Assembly: GCA_036496385.1 (NCBI GenBank)
Contig: DASXLD010000070.1
Span: forward strand, 124,001 to 188,000
Direction of reading: 5' to 3'
Source of the DNA: Schlegelella_A sp036496385
GTDB taxonomy: Bacteria; Pseudomonadota; Gammaproteobacteria; Burkholderiales; Burkholderiaceae_C
Length of the DNA stretch: 64,000 nucleotides
In this document: positions 52,633 through 62,525 of the stretch, in pieces
Numbering within the stretch: position 1 is the stretch's first letter
Layout of the letters: each line of letters begins with the position of its first letter
Translations under genes and position numbers: made by a program
The notes under the pieces: generated by a model
What the model was told of the DNA's origin: nothing
The model's database searches: none
Seen by the model: only the letters and a program-made list of their open reading frames with translations

Positions 52633-53322
52633 CTAGCGGAAGCGCGACTGCTGGACGGTCTTCAGCTCGCCCGGAAGCGACGAGAGGTACGACGCGAGCG
52701 CCTTGATCTCGGGATGCGTGAACGGCCGCGCCATCCCCATCATGATCGCGTTGTTGCGGCCGACCAGCGGGTTGTGATCGGTCTGGTACGACTTCAGTGC
52801 GGCGTACAGGTAGTCGGCGTGCTGGCCGGCGAGCTTCGGGTACGACGGATCGATCGGCTGCGAGAAGTTGGCGCCGTGGCACGACGCGCAGTTGGCCTGC
52901 GAGAGCAGCTTGGCAACCTGCGTCGGCGGCTCGGAGTGGGCTGCGCCTTGCGCCGCGGTGTCGTCGTCGCCGCTCTTGCCGAGCTGCTCGAAATAGGCGC
53001 CGAGGTCGGCCATGTCCTGGTCCGACAGACTGCCGGCGATGCCGCGCATCGTCGGATGCTTGCGATCGCCCTTGCGATACGCGGTCAGCGCCGAGACGAT
53101 GTACTTGGCGCCCTGGCCGGCGATCTTCGGCACCTTGTAGACCTCGGGGAAACTCGCCTGGTAGCGCGGGATGCTGTGGCAGCCCGCGCACATCGCCGCC
53201 TTCTTCTCGCCCGCAGCGGGGTCGCCTGGCTTCGCGTCCTGCGCGTTCGCCACGGCGCCGGCGCCGAGCAGAAAGGCGACGACGAGGTTCGCGAACGACG
53301 GCAACGAGGACAACATCTTCAT
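52633..53322 (-). CDS. cytochrome c4-type diheme protein
   Basis: 229 residues. Signal peptide about 1-28 (LVVAFLLGAGAVANAQ). Two c-heme sites: CAGCH (Cys45-His49) and CASCH (Cys145-His149), with axial methionines in HPTMRGI and MMGMARPF. The two similar halves are typical of cytochrome c4, a periplasmic electron donor to terminal oxidases. The ATG at 53322 is chosen because it gives a normal signal peptide. Confidence 0.92.
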   Translation of the reverse strand: MKMLSSLPSFANLVVAFLLGAGAVANAQDAKPGDPAAGEKKAAMCAGCHSIPRYQASFPEVYKVPKIAGQGAKYIVSALTAYRKGDRKHPTMRGIAGSLSDQDMADLGAYFEQLGKSGDDDTAAQGAAHSEPPTQVAKLLSQANCASCHGANFSQPIDPSYPKLAGQHADYLYAALKSYQTDHNPLVGRNNAIMMGMARPFTHPEIKALASYLSSLPGELKTVQQSRFR

Positions 53323-53410
53323 GGTGCGGGAGCAGGTGTGGAGCAGGCGCGCAAAACGGCGAATTATAGGGGCGCCCTTATACTGAATCGCCTCTGCAGA
53401 ACGCCCGGTC
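53323..53410. promoter_or_regulatory. divergent promoter region, cytochrome c4 / moxR
   Basis: AT-rich island in GC-rich surroundings. On the minus strand a perfect TATAAT (forward 53363-53368) would serve the cytochrome gene. On the plus strand TATACT (53379-53384) would serve the MoxR gene. A near-palindrome GGGGCGCCC sits between them. No clear -35 on either strand. Confidence 0.4.
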
Positions 53411-54274
<864 letters not shown>

Positions 54275-54289
54275 ACCGCCGCTCAGGAC

Positions 54290-54886
54290 GTGCTGCCCGT
54301 CGCTCCTGTCACGCTGGCAAACGATCGGGTGCGGCTCGAGCCGCTCGGCCTGCAGCACGAAGAAGGGCTGCGCCGCGCCGCCGCCGACGGCGAGCTCTGG
54401 ACGATCCGGGTCACGAGCGTCCCCGAGCCGGGTGACACGCGCGGCTACATCGAGCGCGCGCTGCAAAGCTTCGCGGAAGGCCATCGGCTCGCGTTCGCGG
54501 TGCTCGACGCCGCGAGCGGCGAAGTGATCGGCTCGTCGAGCTACCACGACATCGTTCCCGCGGTCGAGCGGCTCGAGATCGGCTACACGTGGTACGCGAA
54601 GAGCCGCCAGCACACGCACGTCAATCCGAGCGCCAAGTTGTTGCTGATGCGCCATGCGTTCGAGACGCTCGGCGCCAGGCTGGTCGGCTGGCGCACCGAC
54701 AACTTCAACTTCGCCAGCCAGCGCGCAATCGAGCGGCTCGGCGCGACGAAGGACGGCGTGCTGCGCCACCACGCGGTGCGTCGCGACGGCACGATCCGCG
54801 ACACGGTGATGTACAGCATGACGGTCGGCGAGTGGCCCGAGGCGAAGGCCGAGCTGCTGGCGCGTCTCGGACGCGACGGCGCATGA
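54290..54886 (+). CDS. GNAT-family N-acetyltransferase (RimJ/RimL type)
   Basis: 198 residues from a GTG. The Acetyltransf_3 pattern is clear: DRVRLEPLGLQHEEGLRRAA, GEVIGSSSYHDIVPAVERLEIGYTWYAKSRQHTHVNPSAKLLLMRHAFETLGARLVGWRTDNFNFASQRAIERLGA. Acts on an amino group of unknown substrate. Its stop overlaps the ATG of the ModA-like gene. Confidence 0.88.
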   Translation: MLPVAPVTLANDRVRLEPLGLQHEEGLRRAAADGELWTIRVTSVPEPGDTRGYIERALQSFAEGHRLAFAVLDAASGEVIGSSSYHDIVPAVERLEIGYTWYAKSRQHTHVNPSAKLLLMRHAFETLGARLVGWRTDNFNFASQRAIERLGATKDGVLRHHAVRRDGTIRDTVMYSMTVGEWPEAKAELLARLGRDGA

Positions 54887-55653
54887 CGCGCGCTCTCCTC
54901 GCCGCCGTGCTCGCGGCGATCGCGCTGCCGCTGCACGCGGTCGAGCTGCGCGTGCTGTCGGCAGGCGCGGTCGAGCCGGGCATGAGGCCCGCGCTCGCGG
55001 CGTTCGAGCGGGCGAGTGGCCACACCGTCGCGATCTCGTTCGCCGCCGCGCCGGCGCTGCGTGCGGCACTGCGCGCAGCGCCCGTCGCCGACGTCATCGT
55101 CGTTCCGCAGGGCCTTCTCGACGAGCTCGCCGCAAGCGGCGCCAGCGTCGGCGGGCCGCGCGCGCCGATCGGCAAGGTCGGCGTCGGCGTCGCCGTTCGC
55201 AGCGGCGTCGAGGCGCCGGACATCACGAGCGTCGAGACGCTCAAGGCGGCGCTGACGAGCGCGGAGATCGTCGTCTTCAACCGCGCCTCGACCGGCATCT
55301 ATGTCGAGCAGATGCTGCAGCGGCTCGGCATCGCCGACGCCGTGAACGCCAAGTCCGAGCGCTTGCCCGACGGCGCGTCGGTGATGCGGCGCCTCCTCGC
55401 CGGCACCTCCGCGCGCGAGTTCGGCTTCGGCGCGATGACCGAGATCGTCCTCTTCCACGACCAGGGGCTCAGGCTCGTCGGGCCGCTGCCGACGGCGCTG
55501 CAGAACGCCACCAGCTACGTGGCGGTGCCGTGGCCGGGAGTCGTGCCGGGCGACACCACGCGTGCCCAAGCGGTCGCCGCGCTGATGCGCCATCTGCAGG
55601 GCGCCGAGGCCCGCTCGCAGTTCGCCAGTGCGGGAATCGAGCCGGTGCAATGA
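54883..55653 (+). CDS. ModA-like extracellular substrate-binding protein
   Basis: 256 residues. Signal peptide about 1-19 (RALLAAVLAAIALPLHA). The body follows the molybdate/sulfate-binding type (ELRVLSAGAVEPGMRPALAAFERASGHTVAISFAAAPALRAAL; PIGKVGVGVAVRSG; FGFGAMTEI). No permease or ATPase gene follows, so the ligand and role are open. Translation is coupled to the GNAT gene. Confidence 0.85.
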   Translation: MTRALLAAVLAAIALPLHAVELRVLSAGAVEPGMRPALAAFERASGHTVAISFAAAPALRAALRAAPVADVIVVPQGLLDELAASGASVGGPRAPIGKVGVGVAVRSGVEAPDITSVETLKAALTSAEIVVFNRASTGIYVEQMLQRLGIADAVNAKSERLPDGASVMRRLLAGTSAREFGFGAMTEIVLFHDQGLRLVGPLPTALQNATSYVAVPWPGVVPGDTTRAQAVAALMRHLQGAEARSQFASAGIEPVQ

Positions 55654-55681
55654 AGAAGAGCCCGAATCAGAAAGGTCTGCC

Positions 55682-58600
55682 GTGAACGCAACGACAACGA
55701 TTCCCTCGCCGCAGCCTGCGACGATCGACCGCACCGGCTATCTGCGCCAGCCGACGCTGCGCGGCGACCGCATCGTCTTCGTCGCCGACGATGACCTGTG
55801 GTCGGTCGCTGCGACCGGCGGCGTCGCGCGCCGCCTCACGGCCGGGCTCGCCGAACCGTCGACGCCGTCGCTTTCGCCCGACGGCCGCTGGCTCGCCTTC
55901 GTCGGCCGCGACGAGCAGCATCCCGAGGTCTACGTCATGCCCGCCGAGGGCGGCCAGGCGCGACGGCTGACCTGGCTCGGCGCCGACGCGCAGGTGCGCG
56001 GCTGGACACTCGCGGGCGAGATCGTCTACGTGACGACGCAAGGCCAACCGTTCTTCCGCAACCACCAGGCGTTCGCGGTCGCACCGACCGGCGGCCCGTC
56101 ACGCGCGCTCGGCCTCGGCCAGGTCAACCACATCGCGTTCGGCAGCGACGGCAAGGTCGCGATCGGACGCAACACCGACGACCCCGCGCGCTGGAAGCGC
56201 TACCGCGGCGGCCGTGCCGGTGCGATCTGGGTCGATGGCGAAGGCAGCGGCACGTTCCGTCGCCTGAGCGAGCTCGCCGGCAACGTCACGTCGCCGATGT
56301 GGATCGGCGCTCGGCTCTGGTTCCTCGGCGACGGTGAAGGCGTCGGCAACCTCTACTCCTGCCGCGCCGACGGCAGCGACGTGCGCCGCCACAGCGACCA
56401 CGACCGCTACTACGCGCGCCAGGCGCAGAGCGACGGCGAGCGCATCGTCTACGCGTGCGGCGCACGACTGTGGCTGCACGATCCTGTCGGCGAGAAGGCG
56501 CAGGAGCTTGCCATCGAGACGCCAGCGCACCGCACGCAAGCGGCGCGCCGCTTCGTCGCCCCGGCCGACCACCTCGAATCGTTCCGCCTCCACCCGAAAG
56601 GGCACTCGCTCGCGATCGTCGCCCGCGGCCAGCTGTTCGCGATGCCGCTCTGGGAAGGCGCGGCGACGCGGCGGATCGACGACTCGGCCGAACGCGAGGC
56701 CGCTGCCGATGCGAACGCCGACGGCGCGGCGGTGCGCCTGGGCCCCGGCCAGTGGCTGAGTGACGGCACGACGATGATCGCGGCGAGCGACGCCTCAGGC
56801 GAAGAGCGGCTCGTCGTCTTCGACCGCGACGGCGCGCGCACGCTGCCGTGGGATACCGGCCACGTCACCGCGCTCGTCGCTGCGCCTTCGGGCACCGCGA
56901 TCGCGTTCGCCAACCACCGCAACGAGGTCTGGCTGGGCGACGTCGCGAGCGGCGCGCTCACCGCCGTCGACGCGAGCGGATTCGGCCGCAGCGACGACCT
57001 GGCGTGGTCGCCCGATGGCGCCTGGCTTGCCTACACCTTCGCGGCCGACACCCGGCACGTCTCGCTGAAGCTGTACTCGCGCGCAAGCGGCACCAGCAGC
57101 GCACTGACCGAGCCCGAGTTCCGCGACAGCTCGCCGGCGTTCGATCCCGAAGGCAAGTATCTCTACTTCGTCTCGGTGCGCACGTTCGACCCGGTCTACG
57201 ACAGCGTGCGCTTCGACCTCAGCTTCCCGCGCGGCGGCAGGCCGTATCTGATCGCGTTGCGGGCCGCGGGACGGCCGCCGTTCGATCCCGAGCCGCGCGG
57301 CTTCGGCGGCGAGCGGCGAGCCGCCGCCGGCGCGGGCGGCGGCGATGCGGCGAAGGACGCGCGCGCGAAATCGCCGGTACGGATCGACCTCGACGGCATC
57401 ACCCAGCGCGTCGCTGCGTTTCCGGTTCCCGAAGGCCGCTACGGGCGGATCGCCGGCGTCGCCGGTGGCAAGGTCGTCTGGAACGCGCAGAACATCGTCG
57501 GTGCCCACGGCCGCGGCGGCCACAAGGAAGCGGCAGGCAAGCTCGAGCGGTTCGACTTCGCCAGCGGCAAGAGCGAGACGCTGGCCGAGAAGATCGACGA
57601 CTTCACGCTCTCGGCCGACGCGCTGACGCTCGTCTACCGCGACGGCAAGACGCTGCGCGCGATCGCCGCCGACGCCCCCAAGGTCGACCGGCCCGATCCC
57701 GCCGACGCCGAAGGGCCGCCATCGCGGCGCAACGGCCGGATCGACCTCGATCGCATCCGCGTTGCCGTCGAGCCGCGGCGCGAATGGCGGCAGATGCTGC
57801 GCGAGGTCTGGCGCCTGCAACGCGACCAGTTCTGGTCGGCCAACCTGTCGGGCGTCGACTGGGACGCGGTGTGGCAGCTCTACCGGCCGCTCGTCGACCG
57901 CGTTGCCACCCGGGCCGACCTGTCCGACCTGGTCTGGGAGATGCAAGGCGAGCTCGGCACTTCGCACGCGTACGAGGTCGGTGGCGACCATCGCAAGCCG
58001 CCGGCCGGCGCGCTCGGCCATCTCGCCTGCGAATCACGATGGCATGCCGCACGCGGCGGCTGGGAGATCACGCGCGTCGCCCACGGCGATGCCTGGGACG
58101 CCGCCGCCGACTCGCCGCTGAACGCGATCGGCGTCGAGGCCAGGCCCGGCGAGCGCATCGTCGCCGTCGACGGCGTGCCGCTGACGGCGGCGCTGCCGCC
58201 CGAGGCACTGCTCGTTCACCGTGCCGGCCAGAAGGTGCAGCTCTCGCTCGTCGGCGGCGGCGCCGACGGCAGTGAGCAGAGGCGCGAGGCCATCGTCACG
58301 ACGCTGGCCGACGACGTCCCCGTCTACTACCGTCAATGGGTCGAGAACCATCGCGCCTGGGTGCACGAGAGGTCGGGAGGCCGCGTCGGCTACTTCCACG
58401 TTCCCGACATGCAGGCAGCCGGGTTCGCCGAGTTCCACCGCTACTTCGGCAGCGAGTGCGAGCGCGACGCGCTGATCGTCGACGTCCGCTACAACCGCGG
58501 CGGTCACGTCTCGCAGCTGCTGCTCGAGAAGGTCGCGCGGCGGCGGCTGGCGTTCGTCCACTCGCGCTGGATGAACGTCACCACCTACCCCGAAGAGGCG

Positions 58601-59005
58601 GTCGCCGGCCCGGTCGTCACGCTCACCAACGAGCACGCGGGATCCGACGGCGACATCTTCTCGCACAACGTCAAGCTGATGAAGATCGGCCCGCTCGTCG
58701 GCACGCGGACCTGGGGCGGCGTCGTCGGCATCTGGCCGCGCCACAAGCTCGTCGACGGCAGCGAGACGACGCAGCCCGAGTTCGCGTTCTGGTTCACCGA
58801 CGTCGGCTTTGGCGTCGAGAACCACGGCACCGATCCCGACATCGAGGTCGACAACGCGCCGCAGGACGCCCTCGCCGGCCGCGACCGCCAGCTCGAAGTC
58901 GCCCTGCAGACGGCGCTCGATGCCGCCAATCGCAGCAAGCCGCTGCGCGCTCCCGACGTGAAACGGCCGCTCCTGGCACGCAAGCCTCTGCCGCCGCGCC
59001 GCTGA
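55682..59005 (+). CDS. tricorn protease homolog
   Basis: 1107 residues from a GTG at 55682. Large serine protease that trims peptides. N-terminal beta-propeller repeats (LRQPTLRGDRIVFVADDDLWSV; PSLSPDGRWLAFVGRDEQ) and a second propeller cover about residues 1-650. Then come the core, a PDZ-like segment (about 800-880) and the C-terminal protease. The catalytic residues are visible: His762 in GTSHAYE and nucleophile Ser988 in HAGSDGD, with Glu in GVENHGTDPD. It is probably cytoplasmic; no signal peptide. Confidence 0.93.
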   Translation: MNATTTIPSPQPATIDRTGYLRQPTLRGDRIVFVADDDLWSVAATGGVARRLTAGLAEPSTPSLSPDGRWLAFVGRDEQHPEVYVMPAEGGQARRLTWLGADAQVRGWTLAGEIVYVTTQGQPFFRNHQAFAVAPTGGPSRALGLGQVNHIAFGSDGKVAIGRNTDDPARWKRYRGGRAGAIWVDGEGSGTFRRLSELAGNVTSPMWIGARLWFLGDGEGVGNLYSCRADGSDVRRHSDHDRYYARQAQSDGERIVYACGARLWLHDPVGEKAQELAIETPAHRTQAARRFVAPADHLESFRLHPKGHSLAIVARGQLFAMPLWEGAATRRIDDSAEREAAADANADGAAVRLGPGQWLSDGTTMIAASDASGEERLVVFDRDGARTLPWDTGHVTALVAAPSGTAIAFANHRNEVWLGDVASGALTAVDASGFGRSDDLAWSPDGAWLAYTFAADTRHVSLKLYSRASGTSSALTEPEFRDSSPAFDPEGKYLYFVSVRTFDPVYDSVRFDLSFPRGGRPYLIALRAAGRPPFDPEPRGFGGERRAAAGAGGGDAAKDARAKSPVRIDLDGITQRVAAFPVPEGRYGRIAGVAGGKVVWNAQNIVGAHGRGGHKEAAGKLERFDFASGKSETLAEKIDDFTLSADALTLVYRDGKTLRAIAADAPKVDRPDPADAEGPPSRRNGRIDLDRIRVAVEPRREWRQMLREVWRLQRDQFWSANLSGVDWDAVWQLYRPLVDRVATRADLSDLVWEMQGELGTSHAYEVGGDHRKPPAGALGHLACESRWHAARGGWEITRVAHGDAWDAAADSPLNAIGVEARPGERIVAVDGVPLTAALPPEALLVHRAGQKVQLSLVGGGADGSEQRREAIVTTLADDVPVYYRQWVENHRAWVHERSGGRVGYFHVPDMQAAGFAEFHRYFGSECERDALIVDVRYNRGGHVSQLLLEKVARRRLAFVHSRWMNVTTYPEEAVAGPVVTLTNEHAGSDGDIFSHNVKLMKIGPLVGTRTWGGVVGIWPRHKLVDGSETTQPEFAFWFTDVGFGVENHGTDPDIEVDNAPQDALAGRDRQLEVALQTALDAANRSKPLRAPDVKRPLLARKPLPPRR

Positions 59006-59006
59006 A

Positions 59007-59023
59007 CCGGCGCGGCGCGCCGG
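59007..59023. terminator. stem-loop between convergent genes
   Basis: Perfect 7-base stem CCGGCGC / GCGCCGG with a 3-base loop in the 25-base gap between the ends of the tricorn and peroxiredoxin genes. No T-run, but the position fits a shared terminator. Confidence 0.4.
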
Positions 59024-59030
59024 CCGGCGC

Positions 59031-59687
59031 TCAACTCGGCTGCTTGACGACGCGCAGGTAAGGCTTGATCGTCTTATAGCCCTGCGGATACTTCTTCTTC
59101 GCGTCCTCGTCGGAGACCGAGCCGGAGATGATGACGTCCTCGCCCTGCTTCCAGTTCGCCGGCGTCGCCACCTGGTGCTTGGCGGTGAGCTGGATCGAGT
59201 CGAGGACGCGCACGATCTCGTCGAAATTGCGGCCGGTCGTCATCGGGTAGGTCAGCATCAGCTTGATCTTCTTGTCGGGGCCGATGACGAAGACAGACCG
59301 CACGGTCGCGTTGTTGGCCGGGGTGCGGCCATCGGAAGCGACCTCGTCGGCGGGCAGCATGTTGTAGAGCTTGGCCACCTTGAGGTCGGAGTCGGCGATC
59401 ATCGGGTACTTGACCGCGGCGCCCTGCGTCTCCTCGATGTCCTTGCTCCAGGCGGTGTGGCGGTCGACCGGGTCGGCCGACAGGCCGATCAGCTTGGCGT
59501 TCCTCTTCGTGAACTCGGGCTCGATCTTGGCCATGTAGCCGAGCTCTGTCGTGCAGACCGGGGTGAAGTCCTTCGGGTGCGAAAAGAGGATCGCCCATTG
59601 GTCGCCGATCCAGTCGTGGAAGCGGATCTTTCCTTGCGTGGTCTGGGCTTCGAAATCGGGCGCGGTGTCGTTGATGCGCAGGGACAT
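59031..59687 (-). CDS. 1-Cys peroxiredoxin (Prx6 type)
   Basis: 218 residues. Reduces hydrogen peroxide and organic peroxides. Peroxidatic Cys45 lies in DFTPVCTTELG; no resolving cysteine is seen. The Prx6-type C-terminal arm is present (MTTGRNFDEIVRVLDSIQLTAKHQVATPANW). The ATG at 59687 follows AAGGAG; a longer frame adds an unlikely leader. It is convergent with the tricorn gene. Confidence 0.95.
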   Translation of the reverse strand: MSLRINDTAPDFEAQTTQGKIRFHDWIGDQWAILFSHPKDFTPVCTTELGYMAKIEPEFTKRNAKLIGLSADPVDRHTAWSKDIEETQGAAVKYPMIADSDLKVAKLYNMLPADEVASDGRTPANNATVRSVFVIGPDKKIKLMLTYPMTTGRNFDEIVRVLDSIQLTAKHQVATPANWKQGEDVIISGSVSDEDAKKKYPQGYKTIKPYLRVVKQPS

Positions 59688-59840
59688 GTGGGTCTCCTTG
59701 ACGGGTGCTGGGGGCGCAGAGCGGGCGCGGGGCGAAGAGTATGGCGCGCTGGCTGCCACCGTGCACGCCGCCGGCGGCGATAGCATGGCGCGGGAGTTGC
59801 GTAGTGCCGCCTGCCCTCCCCGGACCCGAAGGAACGACCC

Positions 59841-60896
59841 ATGGATCCTCGCTCAAGCCGCCGGTTCGTCGCGATCCGCCGCGCCTTCCTCGTCACCGCC
59901 GTCCTGGGGGTAGCCCCGTTGGCGGCCTTGGCCCAGACGACGGCGATCAAATTCCAGCTCGACTGGCGCTACGAGGGCCCGCAGGCGATGTTCCTGGTGC
60001 CGCTTGCCAAGGGCTACTACCAGGCCGAGAAGCTTGACGTCACGGTCGACGCCGGCAACGGCTCGGGTGGCGCGGTGACGCGCGTCGCCTCCGGCGCCTA
60101 CGACATGGGCTTTGCCGACATCGCCGCGCTGATGGAGTTCCACGCCAACAACCCGACCGCGCCGAACAAGCCGGTCGCGGTGATGATGGTCTACAACAAC
60201 ACGCCGGCGGCGGTGCTCGCGCTCAAGAAGTCGGGCATCAAGACGCCGCAGGACCTGAATGGCAAGAAGCTCGGCGCGCCGGTGTTCGACGCCGGCCGCC
60301 GTGCGTTCCCGATCTTCGCCAAGGCGAACGGTGTCGGCAACGTCGCCTGGACGTCGATGGACCCGACGCTACGCGAGACGATGCTCGTGCGCGGCGACGT
60401 CGACGCGATCACCGGCTTCTCGTTCACGTCGCTGCTCAACATCGAGGCGCGCGGCGTCAAGGCCGACGACGTCGTCGTCCTGTCGTACCCGAGCTACGGC
60501 GTCAAGATGTACGGCAACGCGATCATCGTCTCCGAGCCCTTCCTGCAGAAGAACCCGGAGGCGGTGAAGGCGTTCCTGCGCGCTTTCACGAAAGGAATGA
60601 AGGACGTCGTCGCCGACCCGAAGGGCGCGATCGCCGTGCTCAAGGCGCGCGACGGCCTCGTCAACGAAGAGCTCGAGCTGCGCCGGCTGAAGCTCGCGCT
60701 CGACGCCACGATCCTGACCCCCGACGCCAGGGCCGAAGGGTTCGGCGAAGTGCGCGCGCCGCGCCTGAGCCTGATGGCGAGCCAGGTCTCGGACGCGTTC
60801 GCCACCAAGGAGCGCATCAACCCGCGAGCAGTCTGGAAGGATGGCTTCCTGCCTGCGGCGAGTGAGCGCGATCTCTTCAAGATCACGCGGAAGTGA
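59841..60896 (+). CDS. SsuA/NMT1-type ABC substrate-binding protein (third importer)
   Basis: 351 residues. N-terminal signal peptide with arginines (RRFVAIRRAFLVTAVLGVAPLAALAQ). Mature start TTAIKFQLDWRYEGPQAMFLVPLAKGYYQAEKLDVTVDAGNGSGG is the typical NMT1/SsuA opening. It heads a three-gene importer whose parts overlap by a few bases. Ligand unknown. Confidence 0.92.
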   Translation: MDPRSSRRFVAIRRAFLVTAVLGVAPLAALAQTTAIKFQLDWRYEGPQAMFLVPLAKGYYQAEKLDVTVDAGNGSGGAVTRVASGAYDMGFADIAALMEFHANNPTAPNKPVAVMMVYNNTPAAVLALKKSGIKTPQDLNGKKLGAPVFDAGRRAFPIFAKANGVGNVAWTSMDPTLRETMLVRGDVDAITGFSFTSLLNIEARGVKADDVVVLSYPSYGVKMYGNAIIVSEPFLQKNPEAVKAFLRAFTKGMKDVVADPKGAIAVLKARDGLVNEELELRRLKLALDATILTPDARAEGFGEVRAPRLSLMASQVSDAFATKERINPRAVWKDGFLPAASERDLFKITRK

Positions 60897-61714
60897 CGGC
60901 CTTCGTCGATTTCCAGGGTGTCTGGCTCGCCTACAGCGACGAGCTGCGGGCCGAGGGGAAGTTCGCCGTCGAGGACATTGCGCTGCAAGCGGCGCGCGGC
61001 GAGTTCGTCGCCATCGTCGGCCCGTCAGGATGCGGCAAATCGACGTTCATGAAGCTCGCGACCGGGCTCAGGCTGCCGTCGCGCGGCACGGTCACGATCG
61101 ACGGCCGTCCCGTCGCCGGCCCGCTCAAGATCACCGGCATGGCGTTCCAGTCGGCGTCGCTGCTGCCGTGGCGGACGACGCTCGACAACGTGCTGCTGCC
61201 GCTCGAGATCGTCGAGCCGCACCGCTCGAATTTTCGGCGCGAGCGTGCGACCTTCGAAGCCAAGGCGCAGCGGCTGCTCGAGAGCGTCGGCCTCGGCGGC
61301 TACGAGGACCAGTTCCCGTGGCAGCTCTCGGGCGGCATGCAGCAGCGCGCGTCGATCTGCCGCGCGCTGATCCACGAGCCGGCGATGCTCCTCCTCGACG
61401 AGCCGTTCGGTGCGCTCGACGCTTTCACGCGCGAGGAGCTTTGGTGCATCCTGCGCGACCTGCACGCGGCGCAGCGCTTCAACGTCGTCCTCGTCACCCA
61501 CGACCTGCGCGAGGCGACCTTCCTCGCCGACACCGTCTACGTGATGAGCCGCAGCCCCGGCCGGATGCTGGTCCGGCGCGAGATCGCGCTGTCGCGGCCG
61601 CGCGACCTCGAGGTGACGTACACGAAGGGGTTCACCGACATCGTCCACGAGCTGCGTGAGCACATCGGCGTGGTCCGCAGGCCCGTCGCCGCAGCTGCGG
61701 CCGTCACGCCGTGA
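60893..61714 (+). CDS. ABC transporter ATP-binding protein (third importer)
   Basis: 273 residues from a GTG at 60893 overlapping the binding-protein stop. Walker A GPSGCGKSTF, Q-loop AFQSASLLPW, signature LSGGMQQR, Walker B LLLDEPFGALD, switch His VTHDLREA. The C-terminus adds a short Ala/Val tail after the core domain. Confidence 0.93.
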   Translation: MTAFVDFQGVWLAYSDELRAEGKFAVEDIALQAARGEFVAIVGPSGCGKSTFMKLATGLRLPSRGTVTIDGRPVAGPLKITGMAFQSASLLPWRTTLDNVLLPLEIVEPHRSNFRRERATFEAKAQRLLESVGLGGYEDQFPWQLSGGMQQRASICRALIHEPAMLLLDEPFGALDAFTREELWCILRDLHAAQRFNVVLVTHDLREATFLADTVYVMSRSPGRMLVRREIALSRPRDLEVTYTKGFTDIVHELREHIGVVRRPVAAAAAVTP

Positions 61715-62478
61715 CGCGACGCGAGCGCGAGCGCTGGGCGCCGTGGCTGCTGCTGCTGGCCACGCTCGTCGTCTGGGAGCTCGGCTGCCGTGCCTTCAAC
61801 GTCTCCGAGTTCATCTTCCCCAGCCCGTCGCGGATCGCCGCCCAGCTCTGGGAGTTCCGCGCCACGATCGCCGGCCACGCCTGGCGGACGTTCTGGGTGA
61901 CGATGGTCGGCTTCGCGATCTCGATCGTCGTCGGCACGCTGCTCGGCTTTCTGATCGGCAGCTCGCGCACCGCCTACGCTGCGTTCTATCCGCTGATGAC
62001 CGGCTTCAACGCGCTGCCGAAGGCGGCGTTCGTGCCGATCCTCGTTGTCTGGTTCGGCATCGGCGTCGGCCCCGCGGTGCTGACGGCGTTCCTGATCTCG
62101 TTCTTTCCGATCACGGTCAACATCGCGACCGGCTTGGCGACGCTTGAGCCCGAGCTCGAGGACGTCTTGCGCGTGCTCGGCGCGAAGCGCTGGGACGTGC
62201 TCGTCAAGGTCGGCCTGCCGCGCTCGCTGCCGTACTTCTACGGCTCGCTCAAGATCGCAATCACGCTCGCCTTCGTCGGCACGACGGTGTCCGAGATGGC
62301 GGCGTCGAACGAGGGTATCGGCTACCTGCTGATGGCGGCTGGATCGACGATGCAGATGGGGCTCGCCTTTGCCGGGCTGGTCGTCATCGGCGCGATGGCA
62401 ATGGCCATGTACGAGCTGTTCGCGGTGGTCGAGAAGCGCACTACGGCGTGGGCGCACCGCAGCGCCGGCCATACCTGA
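61711..62478 (+). CDS. ABC transporter permease (third importer)
   Basis: 255 residues from a GTG overlapping the ATPase stop. Six membrane segments; EAA loop LEPELEDVLRVLGAKRWDVLVKVGLPRSLP. SsuC-type. Single permease, unlike the two-permease importer at 10-13 kb. Confidence 0.93.
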   Translation: MTRRERERWAPWLLLLATLVVWELGCRAFNVSEFIFPSPSRIAAQLWEFRATIAGHAWRTFWVTMVGFAISIVVGTLLGFLIGSSRTAYAAFYPLMTGFNALPKAAFVPILVVWFGIGVGPAVLTAFLISFFPITVNIATGLATLEPELEDVLRVLGAKRWDVLVKVGLPRSLPYFYGSLKIAITLAFVGTTVSEMAASNEGIGYLLMAAGSTMQMGLAFAGLVVIGAMAMAMYELFAVVEKRTTAWAHRSAGHT

Positions 62479-62525
62479 CGGCCGCCATCAACGCCGCGGC
62501 TCCTACACTGCCGGCGGAGGCTCGA

